A stretch of DNA of 46,882 bases from an uncultured Eubacteriales bacterium (GCA_900315015.1 OMXJ01000024.1:1-46882), one strand, 5' to 3'; numbered from the stretch's first letter, positions 6,964 to 14,894 are shown. The notes: generated by a model from the sequence alone, not told the origin. Numbers and translations are program-made.

Positions 6964-8109
6964 TTATTTCTGCGTATCAGATTTCGGGCTTTTGAATATC
7001 ATCCTGAAATAATTGTATAAATGAGGCTTGACGCTTGTATGATCGTGCCCGGTGTTTTTCATAATGTGAGAGAGATACATCTCTCCGTTTTCAGTAAGAA
7101 TATTCCTGTAACTGTCAGGTGAATTTGTCACCACGCCGTCAGCCTTAGATGAGCTGATGAGAAGCACATAGGGCTTGTTTTCTTCACTAAACCTCATTTC
7201 ACTGCTCTCAAGCTGCCCCGGGTGCATAGCCGATCCGGGTATATTCACAAGTCCCGGTGCCGGGCAGACTGCTCCTATATACCCGAACAGCTCAGGATGC
7301 TTAAAGCCAATAAAAAGCGATTCTCTCCCTCCCATAGAAAAGCCGGTGATTGCTGTATTTTCCCTGTTTTTTGAAACAGAGAATGTTTCTTCTATAAAGG
7401 GCATAAGGTCAGATGTAAGGTCGTTTATGAAGTTATCATATGCAAGGCAGTTAGCCATATCCATCCCCGTACAATATGGCATGTCCTTGTCACAGAAAAT
7501 ATAAGGGAGAACCACAATCATCTCCTTTGCTTCACCGTCATGCTGAAGATTTGTAAGAATAGTGCTCAATGCAACAACATCCCTTGCCATCCAGTCCTCG
7601 TTGTCATAAAATCCGTGCAGGATATAGAGTACAGGATACTCACGGCTTTCATCATAATTCACAGGTAGAAGTACATTAACATTTGTTTCGCGTTCTGCTG
7701 TCTGGGAGTAATAGCTGTACTTCTTAAATTCAGGATATTCAATTCCCTCGCGCTTCTTGTCATAGCCTTCCGGAGGAAGCTCTTTTATCATATCTTCATA
7801 TAAATTCATTCCTATACCCTCATTTGCGTTTTCCTGCTCATCTTCTTTCGCCTGATTCGCTTCATCCGTATAAATAACAGCACTTTCATCATTCAATCCC
7901 ATACCCTTTTTTGCGTTTTCCTGCTCATCTTCTTTCGCCTGTTTCGCTTCTTCCGTATAGATGACATTACTTTCATCAGCCGGCGCCTCCTGAACAGGCA
8001 GAGCTGATACAGCCCCGCTGCCGTCACTTTTTACTCCGCATGAAACAAGCACCTCAAGCATTGCCGCTGCTGTCAGGACAGAAATTAATTTTCTTTTCAT
8101 GTTTTTCAT
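6964..8109 (-). CDS. Lipoprotein alpha/beta-hydrolase esterase (feruloyl/acetyl esterase type)
   Basis: 381 residues. A signal peptide with lipobox LVSC (Cys24) anchors it outside the membrane. A linker holds two 24-residue repeats (VIYTEEAKQAKEDEQENA at about 49 and again near 78). The esterase domain (about 125-375) has the oxyanion-region LYILHGFYDNEDW, the nucleophile elbow GFSMGG (Ser257), a candidate acid Asp323 and His354 or His356 in GHDHTSVKPH. This is the fold of XynZ-type feruloyl esterases and esterase D, so it probably removes acyl groups from plant polysaccharides at the surface. It is divergently transcribed from an AraC regulator, a likely activator. The true substrate is unproven. 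Confidence 0.8.
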   Translation of the reverse strand: MKNMKRKLISVLTAAAMLEVLVSCGVKSDGSGAVSALPVQEAPADESNVIYTEEAKQAKEDEQENAKKGMGLNDESAVIYTDEANQAKEDEQENANEGIGMNLYEDMIKELPPEGYDKKREGIEYPEFKKYSYYSQTAERETNVNVLLPVNYDESREYPVLYILHGFYDNEDWMARDVVALSTILTNLQHDGEAKEMIVVLPYIFCDKDMPYCTGMDMANCLAYDNFINDLTSDLMPFIEETFSVSKNRENTAITGFSMGGRESLFIGFKHPELFGYIGAVCPAPGLVNIPGSAMHPGQLESSEMRFSEENKPYVLLISSSKADGVVTNSPDSYRNILTENGEMYLSHIMKNTGHDHTSVKPHLYNYFRMIFKSPKSDTQK

Positions 8110-8158
8110 ATTGCTACCTTTCGATATTTCTGATATGGATTTAGTTTCTTATGGCAAT

Positions 8159-8187
8159 ACTATATCATCACAGGTTCAATTTATCAA
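8159..8187 (-). promoter_or_regulatory. Promoter of the esterase gene
   Basis: Minus-strand TTGATA (8187-8182), a 17-base spacer and TATAGT (8164-8159) give a good sigma-A type promoter about 50 bases before the esterase start. Confidence 0.6.
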
Positions 8188-8302
8188 GTTTAAATAATGA
8201 AAAAACATGCAATATATGATGTTCAAAATTTAAACATTTATTTATGAAATCCCCTTATTACGCAGCTTTATGCTATGATTTTAGGTTCCTTTTACCTGGA
8301 TG

Positions 8303-8331
8303 TTGACATTTTATCAAGCATCTGTTATGCT
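8303..8331 (+). promoter_or_regulatory. Promoter of the AraC regulator with a very short leader
   Basis: TTGACA (8303-8308), 17 bases, TATGCT (8326-8331). The predicted transcription start falls at about 8338, at the edge of the ribosome binding site GGAGGTG (8338-8344), so the mRNA leader would be only about a dozen bases. Confidence 0.55.
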
Positions 8332-8350
8332 GATAACGGAGGTGAAATTT

Positions 8351-9169
8351 ATGAATCTTGAAACGAGTTATTATCCCTATAACCCACAGCTTGAAATGCT
8401 GCCTTTCAGACTTACAGGCATTGGAGGAAGCCGCTTTCAGAAGCATATTGACCGTCCTGACGGCTATATGTGGCACCAGATTCTGTATTGCGCAAACGGC
8501 AGGGGCTGGCTTAAATACAACGGTTCATGCTACGAGCTTAAACCGGGAAGCTATGTATTTCTCCCAAAGGATTTTCCTCATGAATACTACCCGGAGACAG
8601 ATAGCTGGGAAGTAAACTGGGTGTGCTTTGACGGACACTGCTGCGACGAGACTCTTGCGTTGCTGGGGTTTAATTCTGTTCTTGTTATTGCCTCAGATGA
8701 AATGGGCGGCGCTGAGAGTTTTTTTGATAAGATGGCAGAGGCTTACACCACCGATGTCCTGTACAGCGGCTATACCTGCTCGGGGCTTTTATATGAATAC
8801 ATACTATCTCTGAAAAGACTCCTCATTTCTGCCGACAGCCAGGCAAAAAGCCGGCATATTTCGGTGCTTATGCCCGCCCTGAAATATATTCACGAAAACT
8901 ATCAGGAGGATATTTCAATGAATTTCCTTGCCTGTCTTGCCAAGATAACGCCGCAGCACCTTTGCCGTCTTTTTAAGAGTGCATTTGCCCTGCGCCCAAA
9001 CGAGTATCTGAACAATGTTCGCATTGAAAAGGCTTTTCATCTTCTGAAAGAAGGGCACTCTGTCAATGACACTGCAAGTGAATGCGGATTTCGTGACCCA
9101 AGGTATTTCAGCACGGTATTCAGACGGCACACAGGAATGACACCGTCAGAATACAAAAAAAGGACCTGA
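8351..9169 (+). CDS. AraC/XylS-family transcriptional regulator
   Basis: 272 residues from the ATG at 8351, chosen because GGAGGTG lies just upstream; the frame is open further 5' but lacks a site. The N-terminal half is a cupin-like sensor (about 15-130, with SYVFLPKDFPHEYYPE typical of the AraC ligand pocket). The C-terminal 100 residues carry two helix-turn-helix units, ending in the family signature CGFRDPRYFSTVFRRHTGMT followed by PSEYKK. Regulators of this build usually sense sugars or oligosaccharides. It is divergent from the surface esterase, which is its most likely target. Confidence 0.88.
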   Translation: MNLETSYYPYNPQLEMLPFRLTGIGGSRFQKHIDRPDGYMWHQILYCANGRGWLKYNGSCYELKPGSYVFLPKDFPHEYYPETDSWEVNWVCFDGHCCDETLALLGFNSVLVIASDEMGGAESFFDKMAEAYTTDVLYSGYTCSGLLYEYILSLKRLLISADSQAKSRHISVLMPALKYIHENYQEDISMNFLACLAKITPQHLCRLFKSAFALRPNEYLNNVRIEKAFHLLKEGHSVNDTASECGFRDPRYFSTVFRRHTGMTPSEYKKRT

Positions 9170-9171
9170 TC

Positions 9172-9203
9172 AAAAAAGACACCTACAGATGTAAGTGCCT
9201 TTT
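9172..9203 (+). terminator. Bidirectional terminator between AraC and ATPase genes
   Basis: AAAGACAC...TACA-GA-TGTA...GTGCCTTT forms a stem flanked by A-run on the left and TTTT on the right, so it can end transcription from both convergent genes. Confidence 0.65.
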
Positions 9204-9221
9204 ATCAATATGATCGATATC

Positions 9222-10517
9222 TTATTTCATTAGCTCTTCATTCAAAAGGAATTGCTCTATGCCCACATAAGTGATACCATTCTCATCCTGCCACGGTTTA
9301 AGATAATCCCTCACAACAACGATCTTTGCAAATGAATCGGGTATCCGCTTTAAAGATGCTATCTCCTGCTCCTTTTTCTCCGGATCGGCTATAGAAAGTG
9401 CTGACTGTATATAGAACCGCTTATTACCACTGTTCACTACAAAGTCTACCTCCAACTGCTTGCGGATTTTCTTACCGTCAGCATCCTTGGTATTGTATTC
9501 CACCACACCCACGTCAACGTTCATGCCTCTTCGGATGAGATCGTTGTACAGTATGTTTTCCATAATATGAGTCTCTTCCAATTGCCTGAATCCAAGCCTC
9601 GCATTTCGAAGCCCCAGATCGGTGTAATAATATTTAGCGGGGGTACCGATATACTTTCTTCCCTTTAAATCATAACGAACGGCTTTTTCTATGAGGAATG
9701 ATTCCTCAAAATAACCGATATATTTTTCAATTGTTTCCGAGCCTATTCCAATCTGCCGTTCACTTTTAAACGTATTCGCCAATTTACTTGGATTGGTAAG
9801 GGATCCGATCCCCGATGCAAGGACATCAAGCAATATGTCCAGCACTTCCTTATCATTCTTTATTTCGTGTCTTTCAAGTACATCTTTTATATAGGTTCTA
9901 TCGAAGAGATTCTTTAAATATCTGCTTTTTTCTTCATGTGATTCAAGCGAAATGGCAAGCGGCATTCCACCATAGGTGTAATAATCCTGCCAGGCTCCCC
10001 TCTTATCCCCTTCATACTCATTATAAAACTCCGCAAATGACAACGGATATACACGGATCTCATCGCCTCTGTCCCTAAACTGAGTCAATATATCCGAAGA
10101 CAGCATCTTGGAATTGCTGCCGGTAACATACACATCAGCGTTATCCATTTGCATAAAACCGAGGATGACATCGATAAACGTTATCTTGGCATCCTTATTA
10201 TCCACGTATGGATTCTGAATCTCGGATACAAACTGAATCTCATCTATGAAAATATAGTACCTCTTCTTAGGGGCGATCATATGATCACGGATATACTTAT
10301 CCAGCTCCAATGGATTACGATACCTGGCATTTTCCAATATGTCCAATGCAATGGCAATAATCTGATCTTCCTTCACGCCTTCTCCCAAAAGCCATTCCCG
10401 ATACAACTGAAACAGTAATACCGATTTGCCGCTTCGGCGAAGTCCTGTGATGATTTTAATGCGTCCATTATCCTTCTTTGAGATAATCTCTTTCAAATAC
10501 TGCTTTCTCGGATACAT
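9222..10517 (-). CDS. AAA ATPase with DUF4143 domain
   Basis: 431 residues. Walker A is GLRRSGKS (25-32) and Walker B is YIFIDEIQF (88-96). The sensor-like YVTGSNSKML follows. The C-terminal DUF4143 part includes YYTDLGLRNARLG and LEVDFVVNSGNKRFYIQ, which looks like a nuclease-type E-V-D-F core. Proteins of this family (AAA_14 plus DUF4143) are frequent singletons in anaerobes. Roles in toxin-antitoxin or DNA handling have been proposed, but none is settled. The gene stands alone. Its promoter is near-perfect and sits between two identical palindromes, so tight repression is likely. No cognate repressor gene is adjacent. Confidence 0.85.
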   Translation of the reverse strand: MYPRKQYLKEIISKKDNGRIKIITGLRRSGKSVLLFQLYREWLLGEGVKEDQIIAIALDILENARYRNPLELDKYIRDHMIAPKKRYYIFIDEIQFVSEIQNPYVDNKDAKITFIDVILGFMQMDNADVYVTGSNSKMLSSDILTQFRDRGDEIRVYPLSFAEFYNEYEGDKRGAWQDYYTYGGMPLAISLESHEEKSRYLKNLFDRTYIKDVLERHEIKNDKEVLDILLDVLASGIGSLTNPSKLANTFKSERQIGIGSETIEKYIGYFEESFLIEKAVRYDLKGRKYIGTPAKYYYTDLGLRNARLGFRQLEETHIMENILYNDLIRRGMNVDVGVVEYNTKDADGKKIRKQLEVDFVVNSGNKRFYIQSALSIADPEKKEQEIASLKRIPDSFAKIVVVRDYLKPWQDENGITYVGIEQFLLNEELMK

Positions 10518-10538
10518 TTATGCACCTCACGATTTATT

Positions 10539-10552
10539 TGCGGATATCCGCA
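10539..10552. promoter_or_regulatory. Perfect 14-bp palindrome O1 in the ATPase leader
   Basis: TGCGGATATCCGCA, identical to the second copy at 10613-10626. It lies just downstream of the predicted transcription start and before the ATG at 10517. Confidence 0.65.
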
Positions 10553-10564
10553 TTTATTTCATAT

Positions 10565-10594
10565 ATTATAACATTCTCCCTTCTTCTATGTCAA
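10565..10594 (-). promoter_or_regulatory. Near-consensus promoter of the ATPase gene
   Basis: Minus-strand TTGACA (10594-10589), 18 bases, TATAAT (10570-10565). Both hexamers match the sigma-A consensus exactly, which is rare unless the promoter is kept under repression. Confidence 0.8.
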
Positions 10595-10612
10595 TGGCGT
10601 CCATGATTTTTT

Positions 10613-10626
10613 TGCGGATATCCGCA
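10613..10626. promoter_or_regulatory. Perfect 14-bp palindrome O2 upstream of the ATPase promoter
   Basis: A second TGCGGATATCCGCA, 74 bp from the first, which is close to seven helical turns. The two copies share the flanking T-rich context (TTTG... CATTT). Confidence 0.65.
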
Positions 10627-10649
10627 TTTTTTTCATCAGAGCATCGTCT

Positions 10650-10671
10650 CGGGTCTTTGACACTTTTTTCT
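10650..10671 (+). mobile_element. IS remnant end (copy C)
   Basis: CGGGTCTTTGACAC (10650-10663) followed by TTTTTTCTC repeats the opening of copies A and B. It is then joined to CTCCGCCATCTGATATA, the start region of the mobilization-type gene also seen at 643-668. Only the end of the element is left here. Confidence 0.55.
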
Positions 10672-10690
10672 CTCCGCCATCTGATATACT

Positions 10691-10846
10691 TCACTTCTTT
10701 TCGTCAGCTATTCTCAGCTGTTCACTTATCCTGTTCACTCTGTCTTTGATATATGGTACATTTATTCCAAATGCTCCAAGCATTGTTTTCTGGGTTGCTG
10801 TGATTGCATGATCCAGTCGATATATCCTATCCATCCCTCTAATCAT
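10691..10846 (-). pseudogene. Mobilization/RhuM-adjacent fragment
   Basis: The minus strand from 10846 encodes MIRGMDRIYRLDHAITATQK, GAFGINVPYIKDRVNRISEQ and LRIADEKK, then TGA. The frame is open but has no clean start. It connects upstream, by a one-base frameshift near 10850, to VEIQAKMLATAIEGDSNEVL, which itself follows the RhuM fragment after an amber codon. It ends just before the ATGGCGGAGAGA start context of the mobilization-type gene. I do not know the family. It is clearly coding sequence in decay. Confidence 0.45.
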
Positions 10847-10926
10847 TTCAATTTTACCGCTCTCAAAACCTCATTTGAGTCACCTTCAATGGCAGTGGCC
10901 AGCATCTTAGCCTGTATTTCCACAGT

Positions 10927-11160
10927 CTATTGTAAGGCCTCCAAACGCTTGTCGTTAATGGCATAGCCTTTTATGATATAATCCTTCAAAACTTTATTGG
11001 CCCAGCGCCTGAACTCGATACCTCTCTGAGATTTGACGCGGTAGCCACCGGAAATAATGACGTCGAGATTATAATACTCCGTCATATGCGTTTGAGTCTT
11101 TCCCTCGATAGCACCATGCTGAGTGGTAGTCGCAAATTTTGTGACTACCACCTGATAAGA
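10927..11160 (-). pseudogene. Virulence RhuM-family protein, C-terminal part
   Basis: The frame encodes VVVTKFATTTQHGAIEGKTQ, EYYNLDVIISGGYRVKSQRG and IEFRRWANKVLKDYIIKGYA, then INDKRLEALQ and TAG. The YYNLDVIIS..YRVKS..G..FR.WA.KVLK pattern is diagnostic of RhuM proteins, which are often linked to mobile elements and Fic/toxin systems. The N-terminal DNA-binding part is missing; upstream residues in the open frame do not match. After the TAG the frame continues with plausible protein sequence, so the stop may be a mutation inside the original gene. Confidence 0.75.
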
Positions 11161-11278
11161 CATTATAAGGCTACGTCTCCGCAATAGAGGCATAGCTATT
11201 TTTCTCTTAAAAAAATCTCTCAAATGTGGTATAAATATAACTGATACATGGAGCGTGACCAATCGTGAGGTGATTGCT

Positions 11279-11470
11279 ATGAATATTGCCATCGTTGATG
11301 ATGAACCTGTATTCTTGAAACAACTTCATAACAGATTAAGAGAAATGAAACTTCGATTCTGTTATTATTTCTTTCCTGACGAATACGGTAGATATAAGCC
11401 TTTATGTATCAAGCGGAATACTGCTGTCAGCAATCATGGTACTGCTCGGTCGCTTCTTGAATCGGGGTGA
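11279..11470 (+). pseudogene. LytTR-type response regulator (AgrA-like) N-terminus
   Basis: The start at 11279 has GAGGTG upstream. It begins MNIAIVDDEPVFLKQLHNRL, the first strand and acidic pair of a receiver domain as in AgrA/LytTR regulators. After about 25 residues the frame changes character and ends at 11472. A second frame encoding an AgrB-like C-terminus begins at 11349. The natural reading is a deletion that joined the start of agrA to the end of agrB. Confidence 0.55.
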
Positions 11471-11486
11471 TTACAGTAAACGATGA
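11349..11486 (+). pseudogene. AgrB-like membrane protease C-terminus
   Basis: In this frame, NFDSVIISFLTNTVDISLYV is followed by SSGILLSAIMVLLGRFLNRG and DYSKR, then TGA at 11486. Two hydrophobic segments with a basic end fit the last part of AgrB, the membrane peptidase that processes the signal precursor AgrD. No start codon or catalytic His/Cys part remains. Its position directly before an AgrD-sized frame supports the call, but it rests on pattern recognition of a short segment. Confidence 0.4.
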
Positions 11487-11523
11487 CAATGTTATCTGAG
11501 CTGTTTGAAAGGAGGAACTTGTA

Positions 11524-11592
11524 ATGAAAAACTTCATGAGTATCGCAAAGAAGGCTTCCACGGCACTGGCTAACAAAAGGCTATCCGGCTAG
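11524..11592 (+). pseudogene. AgrD-like signal-peptide precursor, apparently truncated
   Basis: A strong GGAGG site precedes ATG 11524. The product MKNFMSIAKKASTALANKRL then SG is a short amphipathic leader like that of AgrD precursors. The usual signal core with Cys or Ser and the acidic recognition tail are absent, because a TAG ends it after 22 codons. If the stop is a mutation, the sequence beyond (AGNLQSLIF in frame) does not restore a convincing core. The stretch 11593-11782 holds only a weak promoter (TATAAT at 11676-11681) and a small palindrome, AAAACCAA-TT-TTGGTTTT. Confidence 0.4.
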
Positions 11593-11782
11593 GCGGGTAA
11601 TTTACAATCACTTATTTTCGATTTAAAGATAAAAACATATGGTAAAGATGTTAACTTAAATCAAACTGCGCATGATATAATAGCATCAAAAACAATAAAA
11701 ACCAATTTTGGTTTTGCAGATATGCTATCTGATGTTGATGCCAAAATATGTATAAATATTACAATGAGGAAGATAATTTATC

Positions 11783-12370
11783 ATGATAAAAGATGGTAAA
11801 AGATACATCACTATGCTTTTAATTCTTTCAACTTGCCTTTTCCTTTTCAGTTGCAGTTTTGTTTCTAATTCAGACGATTTTGATGAAATCTCTGTACAAA
11901 CCGAGTTCGGTGACATATTTAACTTATCGTTCGATAGCTATAAAGTAACAACAATTGTTCAGCACAATGAATCTGATTTTTATTTGGTATTCGATCGAAA
12001 AATAGATGCACATGATATCATAGGAATCAAAAACAATTCAAAGATAAAAGCATATAGAATTGATGATGTGATTTTTTATGATAATGGAAACGGATTCGTT
12101 CAATTTGATGGTGATTTATCATCAAACACAATAATAACAGATTTAGTAAAATCAAATCTTCTTGTTAGTTACTGTTTTTTTAAAAGCAATATAGACTATT
12201 ATTATAGCGAAAGTTTATATAAAACGGAGATAAAATCTATGCTTAATTTTATATGTAACAAGGAGTATAAAGAACTTTCATGCTATGGATTAACGGAAGA
12301 AACATTAGAAAATACATCTGATATGGAACATATAGAGCAATTGGCAAAAGATTTATTAAGTGGAAATTAA
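11783..12370 (+). CDS. Lipoprotein of unknown function
   Basis: 195 residues. The hydrophobic signal ends with lipobox LFSC (Cys at about 30), so the protein should be membrane-anchored on the outside. The body is rich in Asp, Tyr, Ser and beta-prone segments and has no motif that I recognise. AGGAAG lies 11 bases before the ATG. The gene is alone between agr scraps and a strong terminator. Base composition is even more AT-rich than its neighbours, which suits an acquired gene. Confidence 0.65.
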   Translation: MIKDGKRYITMLLILSTCLFLFSCSFVSNSDDFDEISVQTEFGDIFNLSFDSYKVTTIVQHNESDFYLVFDRKIDAHDIIGIKNNSKIKAYRIDDVIFYDNGNGFVQFDGDLSSNTIITDLVKSNLLVSYCFFKSNIDYYYSESLYKTEIKSMLNFICNKEYKELSCYGLTEETLENTSDMEHIEQLAKDLLSGN

Positions 12371-12434
12371 GTCATAATCAGAATTGTAGAGCATACCACA
12401 ACAGGCACAAACCCTATTGGAACTGAATAACCGC

Positions 12435-12480
12435 AAGCCCTCAGAAACGCTCTGTAAGCGTTTCTGAGGGCTTTTTCTTT
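12435..12480 (+). terminator. Strong rho-independent terminator
   Basis: A 16-bp perfect stem (AGCCCTCAGAAACGCT with AGCGTTTCTGAGGGCT) around a five-base loop is followed by TTTTTCTTTT. It closes the plus-strand lipoprotein gene. The opposite strand lacks a T-run. Confidence 0.9.
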
Positions 12481-12566
12481 TCAGCGATTACAAAATTACT
12501 ACAGCAGCTTCAAACCCATACTAGTCCTTAGCTTCACCTATATAATATTCATCAGGATTTTCCTGA

Positions 12567-13943
12567 TTATAATGAATCCAACTCCTTAAATGCAATACCA
12601 TATTCATAATACCTATTATAATAACTATCCTCATCGTAATCTTCGTTATCTTCATCCTTATCACCATTATAAGCTACAAGATGTTCTTTAAGGAAGTCAT
12701 AGAGAGACTTTTCAACTTCATCCGCTCTCTCTTTAAAGTAGCCTGTGGTTATCTCGGCTACACCACCTTCAGAAAAACTCATCTTCATAGAAACTATGGC
12801 ATCTACAGGTATAAACTGAGATTTAAGATTCTCCGAATCAAAAAGCATTATAATATCTTCCTTACTACTTTCACTAAGCTTTTGGGTTCTATCTTCATTT
12901 CCGTTTTCATCCTCAAGAATATATGCGAAGCTGTGGGTCTGATACTTTACCCCCTCTGGTTCAAGGATAACGCCCTGATTTTTCTCCTTGATACGATTAT
13001 ATAGTCCTTCCGTCTCACCTACCAAAAAGTCTGAATATAATGAATACTTCGAACCAGAGATTATATACTTCTTTCCATCAGTAGCCACCGCCTCAACAAT
13101 ATATCTTTCAAGCTTTTGCGGGTTATCCTTTGCGGCCTTATAGTAACTATATATTCTCTGTATTTCACCATACTTAAGCGCCACATGCCCATCGTAATCA
13201 GAATCGCCTTCATATCGAATACCAATAACCATATTCTCGGTAAGATATACCTTAAGGACATCAAGCCAAACAGAACCTTCTTTACATGCTTCCTTGTCAA
13301 TATCCTTAGCTGTAATATTGCTGAGGGATATAACCTTACGTGAAGCCTTCATTTCAGATAAAGCCCCTAGGAAGATAAATAGAGCGATTGGGCCAAAAAT
13401 CATTCCTACAAGACCAAAAGAGTTTTTATATTCATTCCAGAAATTAAGTTCCATATACTCGATACAAACTTCACCGAGCACATCATCCATATTTTCTTCT
13501 GTAATGCTCAGTCCTATCAACTGCCCTACCTTTGATGCTATCTCTTTCTTTGACTTCTTATCTGCTACATAATGAGTCATTCCCTTAATGCGATAAGTAC
13601 CTGATGCTTCTACAGCAGACTTTATCTTTCCATAATCATCTTCATCAATTTCACCCACCAGGTATTCTTTCCCATCAGTCAGCAGGTAGTAATCGGATTT
13701 CTTATAAGCATCGTCAAGAAATTGCGGTACCTCTGTTATATCAAAATACACGTTCTTCCCGGCAAGATTTCCTGAAGCCTGCAAAACCGTATCGATTTCC
13801 TGCACTTTACCAAAAGATTTCATTACAGATATCAAGCCACCAATTGCCAGCAAAAGGTTAAATGCCGTCAAAACAGTTCCAACAATAAATACTACAAAGT
13901 AAACGCTATAGCACGATCTGATATTCTTATTCTTGTAAAACAT
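12567..13943 (-). CDS. Two-helix membrane protein of unknown function
   Basis: 458 residues from the ATG at 13943, chosen for the GAGG ten bases upstream; an in-frame TTG at 13982 is also possible. A transmembrane helix lies near the N-terminus (VYFVVFIVGTVLTAFNLLLA) and another near residue 190 (LVGMIFGPIALFIFLGALSE). The segment between them would be extracytoplasmic, and the C-terminal 250 residues cytoplasmic with an acidic, Tyr-rich tail. No known domain is recognised. It follows the histidine-kinase remnant by about 40 bases, so it may once have been a partner gene of a two-component system. Confidence 0.65.
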   Translation of the reverse strand: MFYKNKNIRSCYSVYFVVFIVGTVLTAFNLLLAIGGLISVMKSFGKVQEIDTVLQASGNLAGKNVYFDITEVPQFLDDAYKKSDYYLLTDGKEYLVGEIDEDDYGKIKSAVEASGTYRIKGMTHYVADKKSKKEIASKVGQLIGLSITEENMDDVLGEVCIEYMELNFWNEYKNSFGLVGMIFGPIALFIFLGALSEMKASRKVISLSNITAKDIDKEACKEGSVWLDVLKVYLTENMVIGIRYEGDSDYDGHVALKYGEIQRIYSYYKAAKDNPQKLERYIVEAVATDGKKYIISGSKYSLYSDFLVGETEGLYNRIKEKNQGVILEPEGVKYQTHSFAYILEDENGNEDRTQKLSESSKEDIIMLFDSENLKSQFIPVDAIVSMKMSFSEGGVAEITTGYFKERADEVEKSLYDFLKEHLVAYNGDKDEDNEDYDEDSYYNRYYEYGIAFKELDSL

Positions 13944-13985
13944 ATAATAAAAACCTCGTTTTTTCCTCGCAAGCTCAGACAATCG

Positions 13986-14255
13986 CTATCCTGGTAAATT
14001 CAGTTCTATCTCAAATATATCTTTTTCCTGCTTGGCAGCTATAGTTCCTCCCATTTTTTCAAGGAACTCTTTGCAAATATATAGTCCAAGACCTGCTCCA
14101 CCCTTGGTTCTGGAGGAATCCTTCTGATAGAACCTTTCAAATATTTTCTCTTTATCTACATTTTCAGTAGCATCTGTCTGTATCCTAAGTTTTATCATCC
14201 CTACAGCCTCAGAATTATTCTTCTGGGCTGATTCTTCAATATAATATTCTCCTTT
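13986..14255 (-). pseudogene. Histidine-kinase ATP-binding domain fragment
   Basis: The frame encodes IFERFYQKDSSRTKGGAGLG and LYICKEFLEKMGG and ends ELNLPG with TAG. These are the F-box and G2-box of a HATPase_c domain. The H-box, N-box and sensor are gone, and an in-frame stop (TAG near 14256) closes the 5' side. It is an amputated kinase tail. Its loss leaves the downstream membrane protein without a visible regulator. Confidence 0.75.
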
Positions 14256-14277
14256 TATCTAGCAAAATTTCCATTTT

Positions 14278-14808
14278 TTAATTACTATCCAAATAATCTT
14301 CAAGTTCTTCTTCTGTAAGGTTTAAATACTGTGTCACTGTATCTCCGTCAGTTATGAGCAACCTGCCATTAATCCAAGTGTATTTAAATCCATTAACCCT
14401 TTCAATATCATCGCATAAATAGAAGTTATACTTATCAAAAACATACTCCGTTTTCTCTCCATCAAGATCAAAGTATGCCGTACCATCATCTTTAACAACA
14501 AGAATTCCCTTTTTTCCTTCTTCGAGCAATTCCTTCAACTCTTCTATCGTCGCTCCCTCTTTGGAAATTGAGATGCGCTTATAGTATCCGGGCACCTCTT
14601 TATCTTGCCCTACATATACCCCTTCTTCATCTGTAAGCGGATGATACCCACTATCATCCTCTATAGATTTATTAATTGTTGTTACTACCGTATTATCTAC
14701 AGGGTTACATGAACATAGGAAGCAAGCAAAAACAAGCATCAAAGCTACTAATACGTTCTTTTTAAATATAGTTTTCACACAAATCGTTTTTTTACTATTA
14801 CCTGGCAT
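14278..14808 (-). CDS. Small lipoprotein of unknown function
   Basis: 176 residues from ATG 14808, which has AAAGGA six bases upstream; the frame can also open at a TTG five codons earlier. A signal with LCSC lipobox anchors it outside. The mature part has KEVPGYYKRISISKEGATIE and DGTAYFDLDGEKTEYVFDKY, a pattern of short strands seen in many Lachnospiraceae lipoproteins. No function can be given. A consensus-like promoter lies 90 bases upstream. Confidence 0.65.
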   Translation of the reverse strand: MPGNSKKTICVKTIFKKNVLVALMLVFACFLCSCNPVDNTVVTTINKSIEDDSGYHPLTDEEGVYVGQDKEVPGYYKRISISKEGATIEELKELLEEGKKGILVVKDDGTAYFDLDGEKTEYVFDKYNFYLCDDIERVNGFKYTWINGRLLITDGDTVTQYLNLTEEELEDYLDSN

Positions 14809-14894
14809 TTTTGTTCCTTTCAAACTTATAAGCTTTTGCTTACATAGTTAAAGTAGAATTTAATAGCAGCTAAAAAGCAACAACTGCGCATTTC

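Noticed and set aside
10720-10860. A complete mobilization gene
   Set aside because: A frameshift near 10850 and the missing start leave only fragments.
11115-11143. Operator formed by GTGGTAGTC...GACTACCAC
   Set aside because: The 9-bp inverted repeat lies inside RhuM coding sequence (VVVTKFATTT), so a codon-level coincidence is more likely.
12435-12480. Terminator for the minus-strand gene at 12567
   Set aside because: The minus strand has no T-run after the stem, so it serves only the plus-strand gene.
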